In this document: in pieces, positions 16,883-25,376 of the stretch
How the letters are laid out: the number at the start of each line of letters is the position of its first letter
How positions within the stretch are numbered: position 1 is the stretch's first letter
Assembly (NCBI RefSeq): GCF_050946405.1
Contig: NZ_JBMNUS010000007.1
Coordinates: 186,001 to 250,000 of the forward strand
Source of the DNA: Pseudochelatococcus sp050946405
Lineage (GTDB): Bacteria > Pseudomonadota > Alphaproteobacteria > Rhizobiales > Beijerinckiaceae
Direction: 5' to 3'
DNA: 64,000 bases
Made by a program: the position numbers and the translations under genes
Notes under the pieces: generated by a model
What the model was told of the DNA's origin: nothing
Seen by the model: only the letters and a program-made list of their open reading frames with translations
Databases searched by the model: none

Positions 16883-17802
16883 GTTTCATCCATATGATTT
16901 TTCTGGTACGCTGAAAGCTTGCGGGAGCGTGCCGCCTTGCGCAGGCGCTCAAGTTCCCCCAGCGTGAACACGGCCGTTCGCGAATCCGATGTCGCCAGCC
17001 CCAGCAGAAGCATTTCCAGGCACAGCACGGTCACGCCGTGCAGGGCGATGCGTTCGTCGCATCCGCGCGGCACGGTCAGCACGACATTCATGCGCCGGGC
17101 GAATTCCGTATCCCCGGCGTCGGTGAGCAGAATCACAGGCATACGCCGCCGCCGCGCTTCGGCCACCGCCAGTTCCGCCTCGACGTAAGGCTTGCCGTAG
17201 GCCAGCATGAACAGCGCGTCACCCGGCTCAAGAGCGAGCAACTGGTCGGCAAGCTCTGCGCCCGTCCGGTCGAGCACGGCCTGCCTCTTGCCTTTCCGCC
17301 GCAAGCGGGCAGCGAAATAGGCGGCGATATGGGCAGTCGGCCCGACGCCGAAAACCACAACCCGCCGCGCGGCATGCAGCGTGTCCAGCGCCGCCATCAC
17401 ATGCTGCCGGAAGGCGGTCGTTCTCAGGAAATCGAGACCCGTGACGAAAGTGTCGAGCACGCTGTCCAGCGCCGCCTCGACACTTTCCGACGTGTCGGCC
17501 AGCGTCCGCTGCAAGTTTTCGACGGGCGTATCGCGCTTGCCGTAGGATGCGGCGATTTCGTTCCTCAGGTCGTGAAGCCCGCCGAAGCCCAAAGCCTGCA
17601 CCGCGCGAATGACGGTCGCATCCGACGTGCCGATCTCCCGCGCCAGATCGGCGGCCGAGGACGTCAGCACCGCCAGCCGGTTGGCGTCGATGAACGCGGC
17701 CACCCGCCTGTAGGACGGCGAGAGCATCTCGCGCCGGCGCGCGTAGCGGTCGCTGAAGACATCGCGTTTCCTGATCGGTGAAGCACCACCCGGTTCGGCC
17801 AT
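16879..17802 (-). CDS. RpiR/MurR-family transcriptional regulator with SIS domain
   Basis: This 307-residue regulator has an N-terminal HTH (about residues 25-100: LSPSYRRVAAFIDANRLAVL, SAADLAREIGTSDATVIRAVQAL) and a C-terminal SIS domain (VVVFGVGPTAHIAAYFAARL, ALFMLAYGKPYVEAELAVAE). SIS domains usually bind phosphosugars, which makes a position in a ferric-iron-type transporter operon unusual; the regulator may instead answer a metabolite linked to siderophore or central carbon use. It is the first gene of the leftward operon and is divergent from the sulfur operon at 17979. Confidence 0.88.
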   Translation of the reverse strand: MAEPGGASPIRKRDVFSDRYARRREMLSPSYRRVAAFIDANRLAVLTSSAADLAREIGTSDATVIRAVQALGFGGLHDLRNEIAASYGKRDTPVENLQRTLADTSESVEAALDSVLDTFVTGLDFLRTTAFRQHVMAALDTLHAARRVVVFGVGPTAHIAAYFAARLRRKGKRQAVLDRTGAELADQLLALEPGDALFMLAYGKPYVEAELAVAEARRRRMPVILLTDAGDTEFARRMNVVLTVPRGCDERIALHGVTVLCLEMLLLGLATSDSRTAVFTLGELERLRKAARSRKLSAYQKNHMDET

Positions 17803-17913
17803 GCGCGCCCTTGATAAGATAGCTGCCCCTTCTGTAGCACCTGTTACATTTCCTGACCCGAAAAGTAAATACTACGCCGCCCGGCGTCGCGCGCCTTATG
17901 TTAAATTTTTTCG

Positions 17914-17931
17914 ATTGCATTTTATTGCAAT
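17914..17931. promoter_or_regulatory. ATTGCA-N6-TGCAAT palindrome in the divergent promoter
   Basis: Perfect 6-bp arms ATTGCA and TGCAAT enclose TTTTAT, in a strikingly AT-rich stretch between the RpiR gene and the persulfide operon. The position suits an operator for the rightward sulfur operon. ArsR-type sulfide sensors (BigR/SqrR) bind AT-rich palindromes, but no such regulator gene is in the window. Confidence 0.45.
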
Positions 17932-17978
17932 GTAATTTACCTCTCCATTGCACGCCGGATGCGATGGAGAGAGCGTCA

Positions 17979-18407
17979 GTGGAACCTGTCACGATCAACG
18001 AACGTTTCGCCGTATGCGGGCAGATCGGCCCGAAGGACGTCCCGGAACTGGCGCGGGCGGGATACGCGACCATCGTCAACAACAGGCCCGACGGCGAGGC
18101 GCTCTTTCAGCCGGACGCCGCCGCGATCGCCGCCGCGGCGGCGCGGGCAGCGGTCGAGAGCGTCCATATTCCCGTATCCGGCCCGGACATCACGGAAGCG
18201 ACGGTTCGCGCGTTCCAGCAAACGCTGGCGGAAAGCCGGGGGCCGGCGCTCGCCTTTTGCCGCTCCGGCTCGCGTTCCCTGATCCTGTGGGCCATCGGCG
18301 AGGTTCTGGATGGCCGCATGGCCAGGGAAGATCTCATCCCTTTCGGGTCCGAACGCGGTTTCGACCTTTCGCGCGCGGTCGATTGGCTGACCGAAAACGG
18401 CCGCTGA
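17979..18407 (+). CDS. DUF442 / TIGR01244-type sulfur-transferase-like phosphatase-fold protein
   Basis: This protein of about 142 residues matches the DUF442 domain of beta-lactamase-hydrolase-like (Blh) proteins: INERFAVCGQIGPKDVPELA, GYATIVNNRPDGEA and the catalytic-loop segment LAFCRSGSRS with its Cys. In Blh and relatives this domain accompanies a persulfide dioxygenase; here the dioxygenase-like protein is the next gene. The start is uncertain: GTG 17979 has GGAGAG seven bases before it, while ATG 17964 and an upstream in-frame ATG 17898 do not. The role in persulfide or sulfide handling is inferred from the operon. Confidence 0.8.
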   Translation: MEPVTINERFAVCGQIGPKDVPELARAGYATIVNNRPDGEALFQPDAAAIAAAAARAAVESVHIPVSGPDITEATVRAFQQTLAESRGPALAFCRSGSRSLILWAIGEVLDGRMAREDLIPFGSERGFDLSRAVDWLTENGR

Positions 18408-18459
18408 TCCACCCGTCAAGACGACCCCGAAAAAAACAGCAGTCGAAAAGGAAGCATCC

Positions 18460-19356
18460 ATGCCCGGAACACCCGAAGTCGCCGGCTTCTTCGACCCCCG
18501 CACCTGGTCGTTCCAGTATGTCGTCGCCGATCCCCGGACGAAGCAATGCGCCATTGTCGATCCGGTTCTTGATTTCGACGAGAAGTCGGGCCAGACGGCC
18601 ACGACAAACGCCGATCGCATGCTGGACTTCATCCGGGAGAAGGGCTACGCGGTCGCGTGGATTCTCGACACGCATCCGCACGCCGACCATTTCTCGGCCG
18701 CTCGCTATCTCAAGGAGAAGACCGGCGCGCCGACTGCCATCGGCGAGAGGGTGACTGAGGTCCAGAAGCTCTGGAAAGGCTTCTACAACTGGCCGGACTT
18801 TCCCGCCGACGGCTCGCAGTGGGACAGGCTCTTCGCCGACGGCGATACCTTCAACGTCGGCAACATCGACGCGAGGGTGATGTTCTCGCCCGGTCACACG
18901 CTGGCCTCGATCACCTATGTGATCGGCGACGCCGCCTTCGTTCACGACACGCTGTTCATGCCCGACAGCGGCACGGCGCGGGCCGATTTTCCCGGCGGCG
19001 ACGCGCGGGTGTTGTGGCGGTCGATCCAGGCGATCCTCGCCCTGCCCGACGAGACGCGCCTCTTCACCGGCCACGACTACCAGCCCGGCGGGCGCGAGCC
19101 CAGGTCGGAATCGACCGTCGCGCAGCAGAAGGCGGCGAACGTGCACCTGACGCGATACGGGACGGAAGAGGCGTTCGCCGCCGCGCGGGAGGCGCGCGAC
19201 CGCACGCTGGCGATGCCGAAGCTCATCCTGCATGCGCTGCAAGTCAACATGAACGGCGGCCGTCTTCCCGCCCCCGAAGCCAACGGCCGGCGCTATCTCA
19301 AGATCCCGCTCGATCTGCTGGCCGGGGCGGCGTGGGACGAGATCGATCGGGACTGA
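18460..19356 (+). CDS. MBL-fold persulfide-dioxygenase-like protein (ETHE1/Blh type)
   Basis: This 298-residue metallo-beta-lactamase-fold protein has the metal motif THPHADH (HxHxDH), a further His in FSPGHTLAS, Asp in FVHDTLFMPD and His in FTGHDYQPGG, the set used by ETHE1-type glutathione-persulfide dioxygenases. The start FFDPRTWSFQYVVADP and QCAIVDPVLDFD matches the group that includes the C-terminal domain of Blh. It follows the DUF442 gene and precedes sulfur-transport genes, supporting a role in detoxifying sulfide-derived persulfides. Confidence 0.88.
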   Translation: MPGTPEVAGFFDPRTWSFQYVVADPRTKQCAIVDPVLDFDEKSGQTATTNADRMLDFIREKGYAVAWILDTHPHADHFSAARYLKEKTGAPTAIGERVTEVQKLWKGFYNWPDFPADGSQWDRLFADGDTFNVGNIDARVMFSPGHTLASITYVIGDAAFVHDTLFMPDSGTARADFPGGDARVLWRSIQAILALPDETRLFTGHDYQPGGREPRSESTVAQQKAANVHLTRYGTEEAFAAAREARDRTLAMPKLILHALQVNMNGGRLPAPEANGRRYLKIPLDLLAGAAWDEIDRD

Positions 19357-19359
19357 ACC

Positions 19360-19791
19360 ATGACCGCATTCACCCCCCTCGCCTCGCTTCTCGGCGGCGC
19401 GCTCATCGGCCTCGCCGCCGTGATCCTCATGGCCACGCACGGGCGCATCGCCGGCATCTCGGGCATTCTGTCCGGCCTGCTGCCGCCCCGTGCGGCGGAT
19501 TGGGCATGGCGCGCGGCTTTCTTCGCCGGCGCGATTGCCGCGCCGGCGCTGATCATGGCGTTCGCCGGCGACGCGGCCATCGCTTTCGAGAGCCCCGTTC
19601 CGGCTCCGTGGCTCATTGTCGGCGGCCTGATCGTCGGCGTCGGCGTCAGCTTCGGCTCCGGTTGCAGTTCGGGGCATGGCGTGTGCGGCATCGCGCGGCT
19701 GTCGGCTCGCTCCATCGCGGCGACCCTCGTCTTCATGGCGACGACCGCCGTGACGGTCTTCGTCATCCGGCATATCCTCGGAGGCTTCTGA
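19360..19791 (+). CDS. YeeE/YedE-family sulfur transport protein, first half
   Basis: This 143-residue membrane protein has about four hydrophobic segments. The conserved family segment VGVSFGSGCSSGHGVCGIARLS holds the Cys that, in YeeE, takes part in moving thiosulfate. In this operon the transporter is split in two: this half and the DUF6691-like half that follows with a one-base overlap. The two together probably form the channel. Confidence 0.88.
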   Translation: MTAFTPLASLLGGALIGLAAVILMATHGRIAGISGILSGLLPPRAADWAWRAAFFAGAIAAPALIMAFAGDAAIAFESPVPAPWLIVGGLIVGVGVSFGSGCSSGHGVCGIARLSARSIAATLVFMATTAVTVFVIRHILGGF

Positions 19792-20228
19792 TGACGCGCG
19801 TTCTTTCCGCCCTCGTCGCCGGGCTCGTCTTCGGCGCGGGCATCGCCGTCTCCGGCATGATCAACCCGGCGAAGGTGCTCAACTTCTTCGATTTCGCCGG
19901 CGCGTGGGACCCCTCGCTCGCCTTCGTCATGGGCGGCGCCCTCGCCGTGACGGCTGTCGGCTACCGCCTCGCGCTGAAGCGCCCGCGACCGCTGCTGGAC
20001 ACGGCGTTCCATCTGCCGTCGAGGCGCGGGATCGACATGCCGCTGCTCGCGGGTTCCGCCCTGTTCGGCATCGGCTGGGGCATCGCCGGCTTCTGCCCCG
20101 GCGGCTCGATCCCGGCGCTCGGGCTGGGCAAGACCAGCGCCCTGATCTTCGTGGCCGCGATGATCGCCGGCATCGCTCTCGCGCGTCTGATGCGCAGGAC
20201 CGCCGGCGCACCCTCGTCGCCGGCCTGA
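19791..20228 (+). CDS. YeeE/YedE-like protein, second half (DUF6691)
   Basis: This 145-residue membrane protein has about four hydrophobic segments. FGAGIAVSGMINPAKVLNFF and GWGIAGFCPGGSIPALG are the matching signature of the second YeeE/YedE repeat, with Cys in FCPGG. ATG 19791 shares its first base with the preceding stop. The frame remains open far upstream, but that part overlaps the MBL and YeeE genes and is not coding. Confidence 0.88.
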   Translation: MTRVLSALVAGLVFGAGIAVSGMINPAKVLNFFDFAGAWDPSLAFVMGGALAVTAVGYRLALKRPRPLLDTAFHLPSRRGIDMPLLAGSALFGIGWGIAGFCPGGSIPALGLGKTSALIFVAAMIAGIALARLMRRTAGAPSSPA

Positions 20229-20247
20229 TCGGGAGACGGGCGCGGAC

Positions 20248-22062
20248 ATGGCGAACGACGACATGGCGAACACAACCTCGGCGAACACAGCCTCGGCGAA
20301 CACGGACATGGCCGGCGGCCCCGCACGCTTCCTGCCGATCCTCGCATGGGCGCGGACCTACGACCGCGCGACGTTCGCCAGCGATCTGGTGGCGGCCGTC
20401 ATCGTGACCGTCATGCTGATTCCGCAATCGCTGGCCTATGCGATGCTGGCCGGCCTGCCGCCGGAAGTCGGCCTTTACGCCTCGATCCTGCCGCTCGTCG
20501 CCTACGCGCCGTTCGGCTCCAGCCGCACGCTCGCCGTCGGCCCCGTCGCCGTGGTGTCGCTGATGACGGCGGCCGCCGTCGGCGAGATCGCGGCGCGCGG
20601 CACCGCCGACTATCTCGCCGCGGCGATCCTGCTCGCCTTCCTGTCGGGCGCGATGCTGGTGCTGATGGGGCTTTTCCGGCTCGGCTTCCTGGCCGATTTC
20701 CTCAGCCATCCGGTGATTTCCGGCTTCATCACCGCCTCGGGCATCCTGATCGCCGCCAGTCAGTTGCACCACCTGCTCGGCGTTCCCGCCGGCGGCGACA
20801 CGCTGCCCGGCATCGTCGCGGCGCTCGCCGCCGACGCGGCCGGGACCAACCCGATCACCCTCGCCATCGGCCTCGGCGTGCTTGCGTTCCTTCATGTCGC
20901 CCGCAGCCGGCTCAAACCGCTGCTCATCGGCCTCGGCCTCGCGAACCGGCCGGCGGACATCGCCACGCGGGCGGCGCCCATCCTCGCCGTGGCGGTGACG
21001 ATCCTGCTGGCGAACCGCCTCGATCTGGGCGCGCAAGGCGTGGCGCTCGTCGGCGCGATCCCGCGGGGACTGCCGGCGCCGGCCCTGCCGCATGTCTCAC
21101 TCGACATGCTTTCGGCCCTCGCCGTTCCGGCCTTTCTCATCAGCCTTGTCGGCTTCGTCGAATCCGTGTCCGTCGCCCGCACGCTGGCAGCGAAACGGCG
21201 GCAGCGGATCGCGCCGGATCAGGAACTGATCGGGCTGGGCTTCGCCAATATCGCCGCGGGCCTGTCGTCGGGCTATCCGGTAACGGGCGGCTTCGCCCGC
21301 TCCGTCGTCAACTTCGACGCCGGCGCCGAGACACCGGCCGCGGGCGCGTTCACCGCGCTGGGGATCGCGCTCGCCGCGCTTTTCCTGACGCCCCTGCTCG
21401 CCGATCTGCCGCGCGCGACGCTCGCCGCCACCATCATCGTCGCGGTGCTGTCGCTGGTGGACCTTCGGGCGATCCGCCGCGTCCTCGCCTATTCGAAGAC
21501 GGATTTCGCCGCGATGGCCGCGACGATCCTCGTCACGCTGCTGTGGGGCGTGGAGCCGGGCGTCGTCGCCGGCGTGGGGCTGTCGCTTTTCCTGCACCTC
21601 TACCGCACGAGCCGGCCGCATGTGGCGGTCGTCGGCCGGGTGCCGGGAACGGAGCACTTCCGCAACGTCGCGCGCCACGCGGTCATCACCGAGCCTCACA
21701 TCCTGTCGATCCGCGTGGACGAGAGCCTCTATTTCGCCAACAGCCGCTATCTGGAAGACAGGATCGCGGCGCTCGTCGCGGAACGGCCCGATATCCGCCA
21801 TGTCATCCTGATGTGCCCGGCCGTCAACGAGATCGACGCCAGCGCGCTCGACAGCCTCGAAGAGATCAATCGTCGCCTCGCGGAAGCCGGGATCGCCCTT
21901 CATCTCTCCGAGGTGAAGGGGCCGGTCATGGATCGCCTCCGGCGAACGGATTTTCTCACCCGCCTCACCGGCCAGACCTTTCTCAGCCAGCATGCCGCCG
22001 TCACCACGCTCTGCGCGGCCACCGGCGGGCCGGCCTTCACCAGCACGGGAGCCCTGAAATGA
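20248..22062 (+). CDS. SulP-family anion permease with STAS domain
   Basis: This 604-residue SLC26/SulP transporter starts with a low-complexity N-terminus (repeated ANTxSANT), then about twelve membrane segments including the family motif PQSLAYAMLAGLPPEVGLYASI and the conserved NIAAGLSSGYPVTGGFARS. The C-terminal STAS domain occupies about residues 470-590 (ILSIRVDESLYFANSRYLED, MCPAVNEIDASALDSLEEI). SulP proteins move sulfate, bicarbonate or other anions; in this operon sulfate, the end product of persulfide oxidation, is a sensible substrate (inference). The stop overlaps the DsrE-like gene by four bases. Confidence 0.92.
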   Translation: MANDDMANTTSANTASANTDMAGGPARFLPILAWARTYDRATFASDLVAAVIVTVMLIPQSLAYAMLAGLPPEVGLYASILPLVAYAPFGSSRTLAVGPVAVVSLMTAAAVGEIAARGTADYLAAAILLAFLSGAMLVLMGLFRLGFLADFLSHPVISGFITASGILIAASQLHHLLGVPAGGDTLPGIVAALAADAAGTNPITLAIGLGVLAFLHVARSRLKPLLIGLGLANRPADIATRAAPILAVAVTILLANRLDLGAQGVALVGAIPRGLPAPALPHVSLDMLSALAVPAFLISLVGFVESVSVARTLAAKRRQRIAPDQELIGLGFANIAAGLSSGYPVTGGFARSVVNFDAGAETPAAGAFTALGIALAALFLTPLLADLPRATLAATIIVAVLSLVDLRAIRRVLAYSKTDFAAMAATILVTLLWGVEPGVVAGVGLSLFLHLYRTSRPHVAVVGRVPGTEHFRNVARHAVITEPHILSIRVDESLYFANSRYLEDRIAALVAERPDIRHVILMCPAVNEIDASALDSLEEINRRLAEAGIALHLSEVKGPVMDRLRRTDFLTRLTGQTFLSQHAAVTTLCAATGGPAFTSTGALK

Positions 22063-22430
22063 AACCCGCCGATTTCGTCGCCACCATCTTCGACGGCAAG
22101 TCCAACCCGGCGAAAGTCACCGTCGCCTTCACCATGGCCGTCAACGCGCTGAACAAGGGGCACGGCGCCGTCGTCCTCCTGATGGTCGACGCCGTGGAAC
22201 TCGGCCTGCCCGAAGCCACGGCGGGCATGGATATCGGCAAGCCCTTCGTCCCCGTGGCGGACCTGCTGGCCGATTTCCTCGCGCGGGGCGGGCGCATCGC
22301 GATCTGCGCCTCGTGCATGCTCCACAACGGCTTCACCGCCGAACAGATGGTCCCGGACTACGAAATCATCACCGCGCCGGATGTCGTCGATCTCCTGATG
22401 GCAGCCAGGGGCTCGCTGCAAATCACCTGA
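22059..22430 (+). CDS. DsrE-family sulfur-relay-like protein
   Basis: This 123-residue protein has the DsrE/DsrF-like fold pattern: KVTVAFTMAVNALNKGHGAV, VVLLMVDAVELGLPEA and RIAICASCMLHNGFTAEQM. Cysteines in CASCM sit where sulfur-carrying cysteines are found in this family. It is translationally coupled to the SulP gene and ends the sulfur operon. A role as persulfide carrier or sulfur trafficking protein is inferred. Confidence 0.82.
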   Translation: MKPADFVATIFDGKSNPAKVTVAFTMAVNALNKGHGAVVLLMVDAVELGLPEATAGMDIGKPFVPVADLLADFLARGGRIAICASCMLHNGFTAEQMVPDYEIITAPDVVDLLMAARGSLQIT

Positions 22431-22495
22431 AGCCGCAGGCGGCGCTGCACGGCCAAATCCTGCCTGCGGAAAACACTTCAAATCAGGAAGTTACG

Positions 22496-22528
22496 GCATT
22501 TCCACGTTTCAACGAAGCATGGAAATGC
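22496..22528. repeat. Hairpin repeat with CGTTTCAAC loop, copy B
   Basis: Perfect 9-bp arms GCATTTCCA (22496-22504) and TGGAAATGC (22520-22528) enclose a 15-nt loop beginning CGTTTCAACG. The flank AAATCAGGAA at 22480-22489 is identical to the flank of copy C at 51921-51930. It lies in the gap between the DsrE gene and the next gene. Confidence 0.6.
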
Positions 22529-22598
22529 TGTAGGAACGTCTTCTGAAACAAAAAGTCGGGCGCGCCTGCCGCAGCCCGTCCATCCGGAGGAACCGCCC

Positions 22599-23168
22599 AT
22601 GACCACGCCCGCCGTCAGCCGCTTTCCCGTGCCCGACATCGCGAACCTGCCGGATGATATCCGCGAGCGCATCCTCGCCGTACAGGAAAAGTCGGGCTTC
22701 ATACCGAATGTGTTCCTGGCGCTGGCGTACCGGCCCGACGAGTTCCGCGCCTTCTTCGCCTATCATGATGCGCTGATGGAGAAGACCGGCCCGATCACCA
22801 AGGCGGAACGCGAGATGATCGTGGTTGCGACCAGCAGCGCCAACCAATGCCTGTATTGCGTGGTCGCGCACAGCGCGATCCTGCGCATCCGCGCGAAGAG
22901 CCCGCATGTCGCCGACCAGATCGCCGTCAACTATCGCAAGGCGGACATCACGCCGCGCCAGATGGCGATGCTGGACTTCGCGATGAAAGTCGCCACGCGC
23001 GCCTTCGCGGTCGGCGAAACCGACATCGCGACGCTGAAGGAACACGGCTTCACCGAAGACGACGCGTGGGACATCGCCGCCATCGCAGCCTTCTTCGGCC
23101 TGTCGAACCGGCTGGCGAACGTCGCGAGCATCCGTCCGAATGAGGAATTCTACGCGATGGGACGATAA
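22599..23168 (+). CDS. Peroxidase-related AhpD/CMD-like protein
   Basis: This 189-residue all-helical protein belongs to the carboxymuconolactone-decarboxylase/AhpD fold. The redox motif is CLYCVVAHSAI (CxxC followed by His), and the segment GFIPNVFLALAYRPDEFRAF is that of the uncharacterised peroxidase-related subgroup. Such proteins reduce peroxides or act as thiol antioxidants. It stands between the sulfur operon and the copper genes and starts behind GGAGGA. No substrate can be assigned. Confidence 0.85.
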   Translation: MTTPAVSRFPVPDIANLPDDIRERILAVQEKSGFIPNVFLALAYRPDEFRAFFAYHDALMEKTGPITKAEREMIVVATSSANQCLYCVVAHSAILRIRAKSPHVADQIAVNYRKADITPRQMAMLDFAMKVATRAFAVGETDIATLKEHGFTEDDAWDIAAIAAFFGLSNRLANVASIRPNEEFYAMGR

Positions 23169-23247
23169 GGTGCGGATGCCCGATCCCGAATCGCGCGATA
23201 ACCGGTCCGCCGGCCCGTCCCCGGCATCCGGCATGGAGGAAACCGCA

Positions 23248-23472
23248 ATGAAAGCCGCCCTTCTCACGGCCGCGTTCCTGCCTCTCGCGGCGTGCGCCGC
23301 GCAGGAAGAACACGGCATCGGCCTGGCGAACCCCGCCTCCGTCTATTGCGAGAGCGTGGGCGGGCGCGTCGAGATTCGCAGGGAAGCGGCGGGCGACGCC
23401 GGCTACTGCCATCTGCCCGACGGCCGCGTCATCGAGGAATGGACGTTTTTCCGCGCGCAGAACAAAGGTTGA
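23248..23472 (+). CDS. DUF333-family small lipoprotein
   Basis: This 74-residue protein has a lipoprotein signal ending LAAC (Cys near residue 15). The mature part ANPASVYCESVGGRVEIRRE and GYCHLPDGRVIEEWTFFR is the DUF333 signature (N-P-A-s-x-Y-C, then C-x-L-P-D-G), with two conserved cysteines. ATG 23248 follows GGAGGA; the longer open frame upstream is not supported. Function unknown; members are exported and common in Gram-negative bacteria. Confidence 0.82.
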   Translation: MKAALLTAAFLPLAACAAQEEHGIGLANPASVYCESVGGRVEIRREAAGDAGYCHLPDGRVIEEWTFFRAQNKG

Positions 23473-23543
23473 TGCGGCCGCGCTCATCCGATTGTCTGAC
23501 GCCACGCTTTTGAGTATGCTCCCCGTTCGGGGGGAAAAGCATC

Positions 23544-23927
23544 TTGACCATGGCGCGCAGCATCATCGGCCGGGAAGTCGGCATGGCATTTGCCGTGCTG
23601 GCGATCTGGCTGCTGTCGTTGCTTGCGCCGATGCATCAGGTCTCCCGCCTCGTGACGGATCTCGCCGAGGCGGGAATCGTCGCGCGCGTCGACTGGTCGA
23701 TCTGCACGCAGGCCGCCGCGGATGACAACGGCGACAGCGCGCCGATAAAGATCTGCCCGGCGCACGGGATCGGCAAGAACGGCCTCGCGCCGCCGCCTTC
23801 TTCCACCATTCTCGCCATTTTAAGCCCGGTCGTGTTCACCGTCGGCTTCGCGCCGACGCCCGAGCGCTTCTGGTCCCGCATCCAGGCCGACACCGGCCAG
23901 CCGCGCGCGCCTCCCCTTCCGGCCTGA
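23544..23927 (+). CDS. DUF2946-like small membrane protein, first of a tandem pair
   Basis: This 127-residue protein has one strong N-terminal membrane segment (AFAVLAIWLLSLLAPMHQ) followed by a cysteine pair in WSICTQ and KICPAHG and a proline-rich tail ending PRAPPLPA. The paralogue at 24131-24721 shares VLAIW, LLAPMHQ, SRxVT and the tail. DUF2946-type proteins occur with copper genes, as here with YcnI and CopCD downstream, so periplasmic copper handling is a reasonable guess. TTG 23544 or ATG 23550 may be the start. Confidence 0.6.
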   Translation: MTMARSIIGREVGMAFAVLAIWLLSLLAPMHQVSRLVTDLAEAGIVARVDWSICTQAAADDNGDSAPIKICPAHGIGKNGLAPPPSSTILAILSPVVFTVGFAPTPERFWSRIQADTGQPRAPPLPA

Positions 23928-24130
23928 CCAGCGCGCACCCGCGGACCTGACGCCGCGCGGGACGAAGCGTCACGGCCGGATTCAGCCTCATCCCGAGGGC
24001 TACCGGCGGATAGCGTTCCCCGACGTCTTCAAGCGGATCGTCGCGCGTCATCACGGGCGCGCGGGCGGCGGGGCGAGGCCATGCCGGCCCGCACCGCGCC
24101 CGGCGATCTCTCACGAACGCCGGAACAGCC

Positions 24131-24721
24131 ATGCTTCAGGTAAGATACCGGGCCAGTCCGCATATCGGCGGCCGCAGGAACGGGCGCTTTCCCGCACGGC
24201 GGAGCGGAAGCGGCGCGATCCCGCGTATCGGGATGCGCGAGGCAGGGCTGGTTCTTGCCGTGCTGGCGATATGGCTCCAGTCGCTGCTGGCGCCGATGCA
24301 CCAGATCTCGCGCACGGTCACGGAACTGCGGCTGTCCGGTCACGAGACGGGCGTCGGCTGGACCATTTGCACCGCGACGGGCGAGACCGACGACAAGGGC
24401 CGGCCCATCTATCTCTGTCCGGGAGCGTCGCTGTGCGGCGGCGGGCTGCTTCCCCCCGCCGCCCCGCCCTTCTCGACGGTATTGCGGCTTGCCGGAAAAA
24501 TCGTGCCGGCGGCGCTATCCCAACTGCGCACGCATCGCACCGTGAAAGGCAACGGCCGGCCACGCGCACCCCCGGATTTCGATCGACAGGAACGCGCTCA
24601 AGATCAAAACCATGGAGGCTTCTCGCGTTTCGGCGAGATGCGGAAAGCTTCCGGGTGCGTATCGACCGAACCGGCGGGACAGGCCCGCCACTCCTTTCAC
24701 GACAATCCGGAGATCGATTGA
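24131..24721 (+). CDS. DUF2946-like small membrane protein, second of the pair
   Basis: Up to 196 residues; the core repeats the pattern of the gene before it: LVLAVLAIWLQSLLAPMHQI, then GWTICTA, YLCPGASLCGGG and GRPRAPP. The N-terminal 34 residues from ATG 24131 are Arg-rich and may not be translated, since ATG 24233 also fits. The tail of about 55 residues after RAPP is unlike the paralogue. The stop shares a base with the start of the YcnI gene, which argues that the C-terminal extension is real and coupled. Confidence 0.55.
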   Translation: MLQVRYRASPHIGGRRNGRFPARRSGSGAIPRIGMREAGLVLAVLAIWLQSLLAPMHQISRTVTELRLSGHETGVGWTICTATGETDDKGRPIYLCPGASLCGGGLLPPAAPPFSTVLRLAGKIVPAALSQLRTHRTVKGNGRPRAPPDFDRQERAQDQNHGGFSRFGEMRKASGCVSTEPAGQARHSFHDNPEID

Positions 24722-25242
24722 TGATCCGCAAATTCACCGGTGCCGCCATTGCCGCCGCTCTTTTCGCATCCGCCGTCCCGGCGGCAGCCCATGTCACCTT
24801 CGAGCAGCGGGAGGCCGCCGTCGGCTCGACCTACCGCGCCGTCCTGCGCGTGCCGCACGGCTGCGCGGGCAAGGCCACACATACGGTTCACGTCCGGATC
24901 CCCGAGGGCTTCTTCAACGTGAAACCGATGCCCAAGGTCGGCTGGAAGCTGGAAACCCTCACCGGCCCATACAAGAACGCCTACGACAGCCACGGCAAGC
25001 AAGTGACCGAGGGCGTCAGGGAAATCGTCTGGTCCGGCGGCAACCTGCCCGATGAATGGTATGACGAGTTCATCTTCCGCGGCACCTTCGCCGGCGATCT
25101 GCCGGTCGACAAGGCGCTCCACTTCCCGGTGGTGCAGGAATGCGCCGGCGGCGAAGAGGCCTGGATCGACACCACGGGCGGCGAGGAGGCGGATTTCCCC
25201 GCTCCCGGCGTGACCCTGCGCGCGAAGAAACCGGCCCACTGA
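24721..25242 (+). CDS. YcnI/DUF1775-family copper-binding periplasmic protein
   Basis: This 173-residue exported protein has a signal peptide cut before HVTFEQREA, which puts a His at the mature N-terminus as in copper-binding YcnI. The conserved body includes YRAVLRVPHGCAGKATHTV, IPEGFFNVKPMPKVGWKLE and EIVWSGGNLPDEWYDEFIF. YcnI family members sit beside CopC/CopD-like proteins, as here, and are thought to deliver or bind periplasmic copper. Translation is coupled to the gene before by a one-base overlap. Confidence 0.92.
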   Translation: MIRKFTGAAIAAALFASAVPAAAHVTFEQREAAVGSTYRAVLRVPHGCAGKATHTVHVRIPEGFFNVKPMPKVGWKLETLTGPYKNAYDSHGKQVTEGVREIVWSGGNLPDEWYDEFIFRGTFAGDLPVDKALHFPVVQECAGGEEAWIDTTGGEEADFPAPGVTLRAKKPAH

Positions 25243-25376
25243 TCGCCCGGTAGCGGCTGAAACGCGCCGCCGCTCCGTCGCATCAGGTTTTTCCGAGAAG
25301 CGCCCGCGCCTTTCGGCCTGATGCGCCGGGGCGGCATCGCGGCCCCGACTTCCCCGGCTTCGAGGACAGGAACGCC

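Noticed and set aside
22441..22600. CRISPR-like repeat in the CGTTTCAAC hairpins
   Set aside because: Copies are single, tens of kilobases apart, with no spacer array; type I-C remnants are elsewhere.
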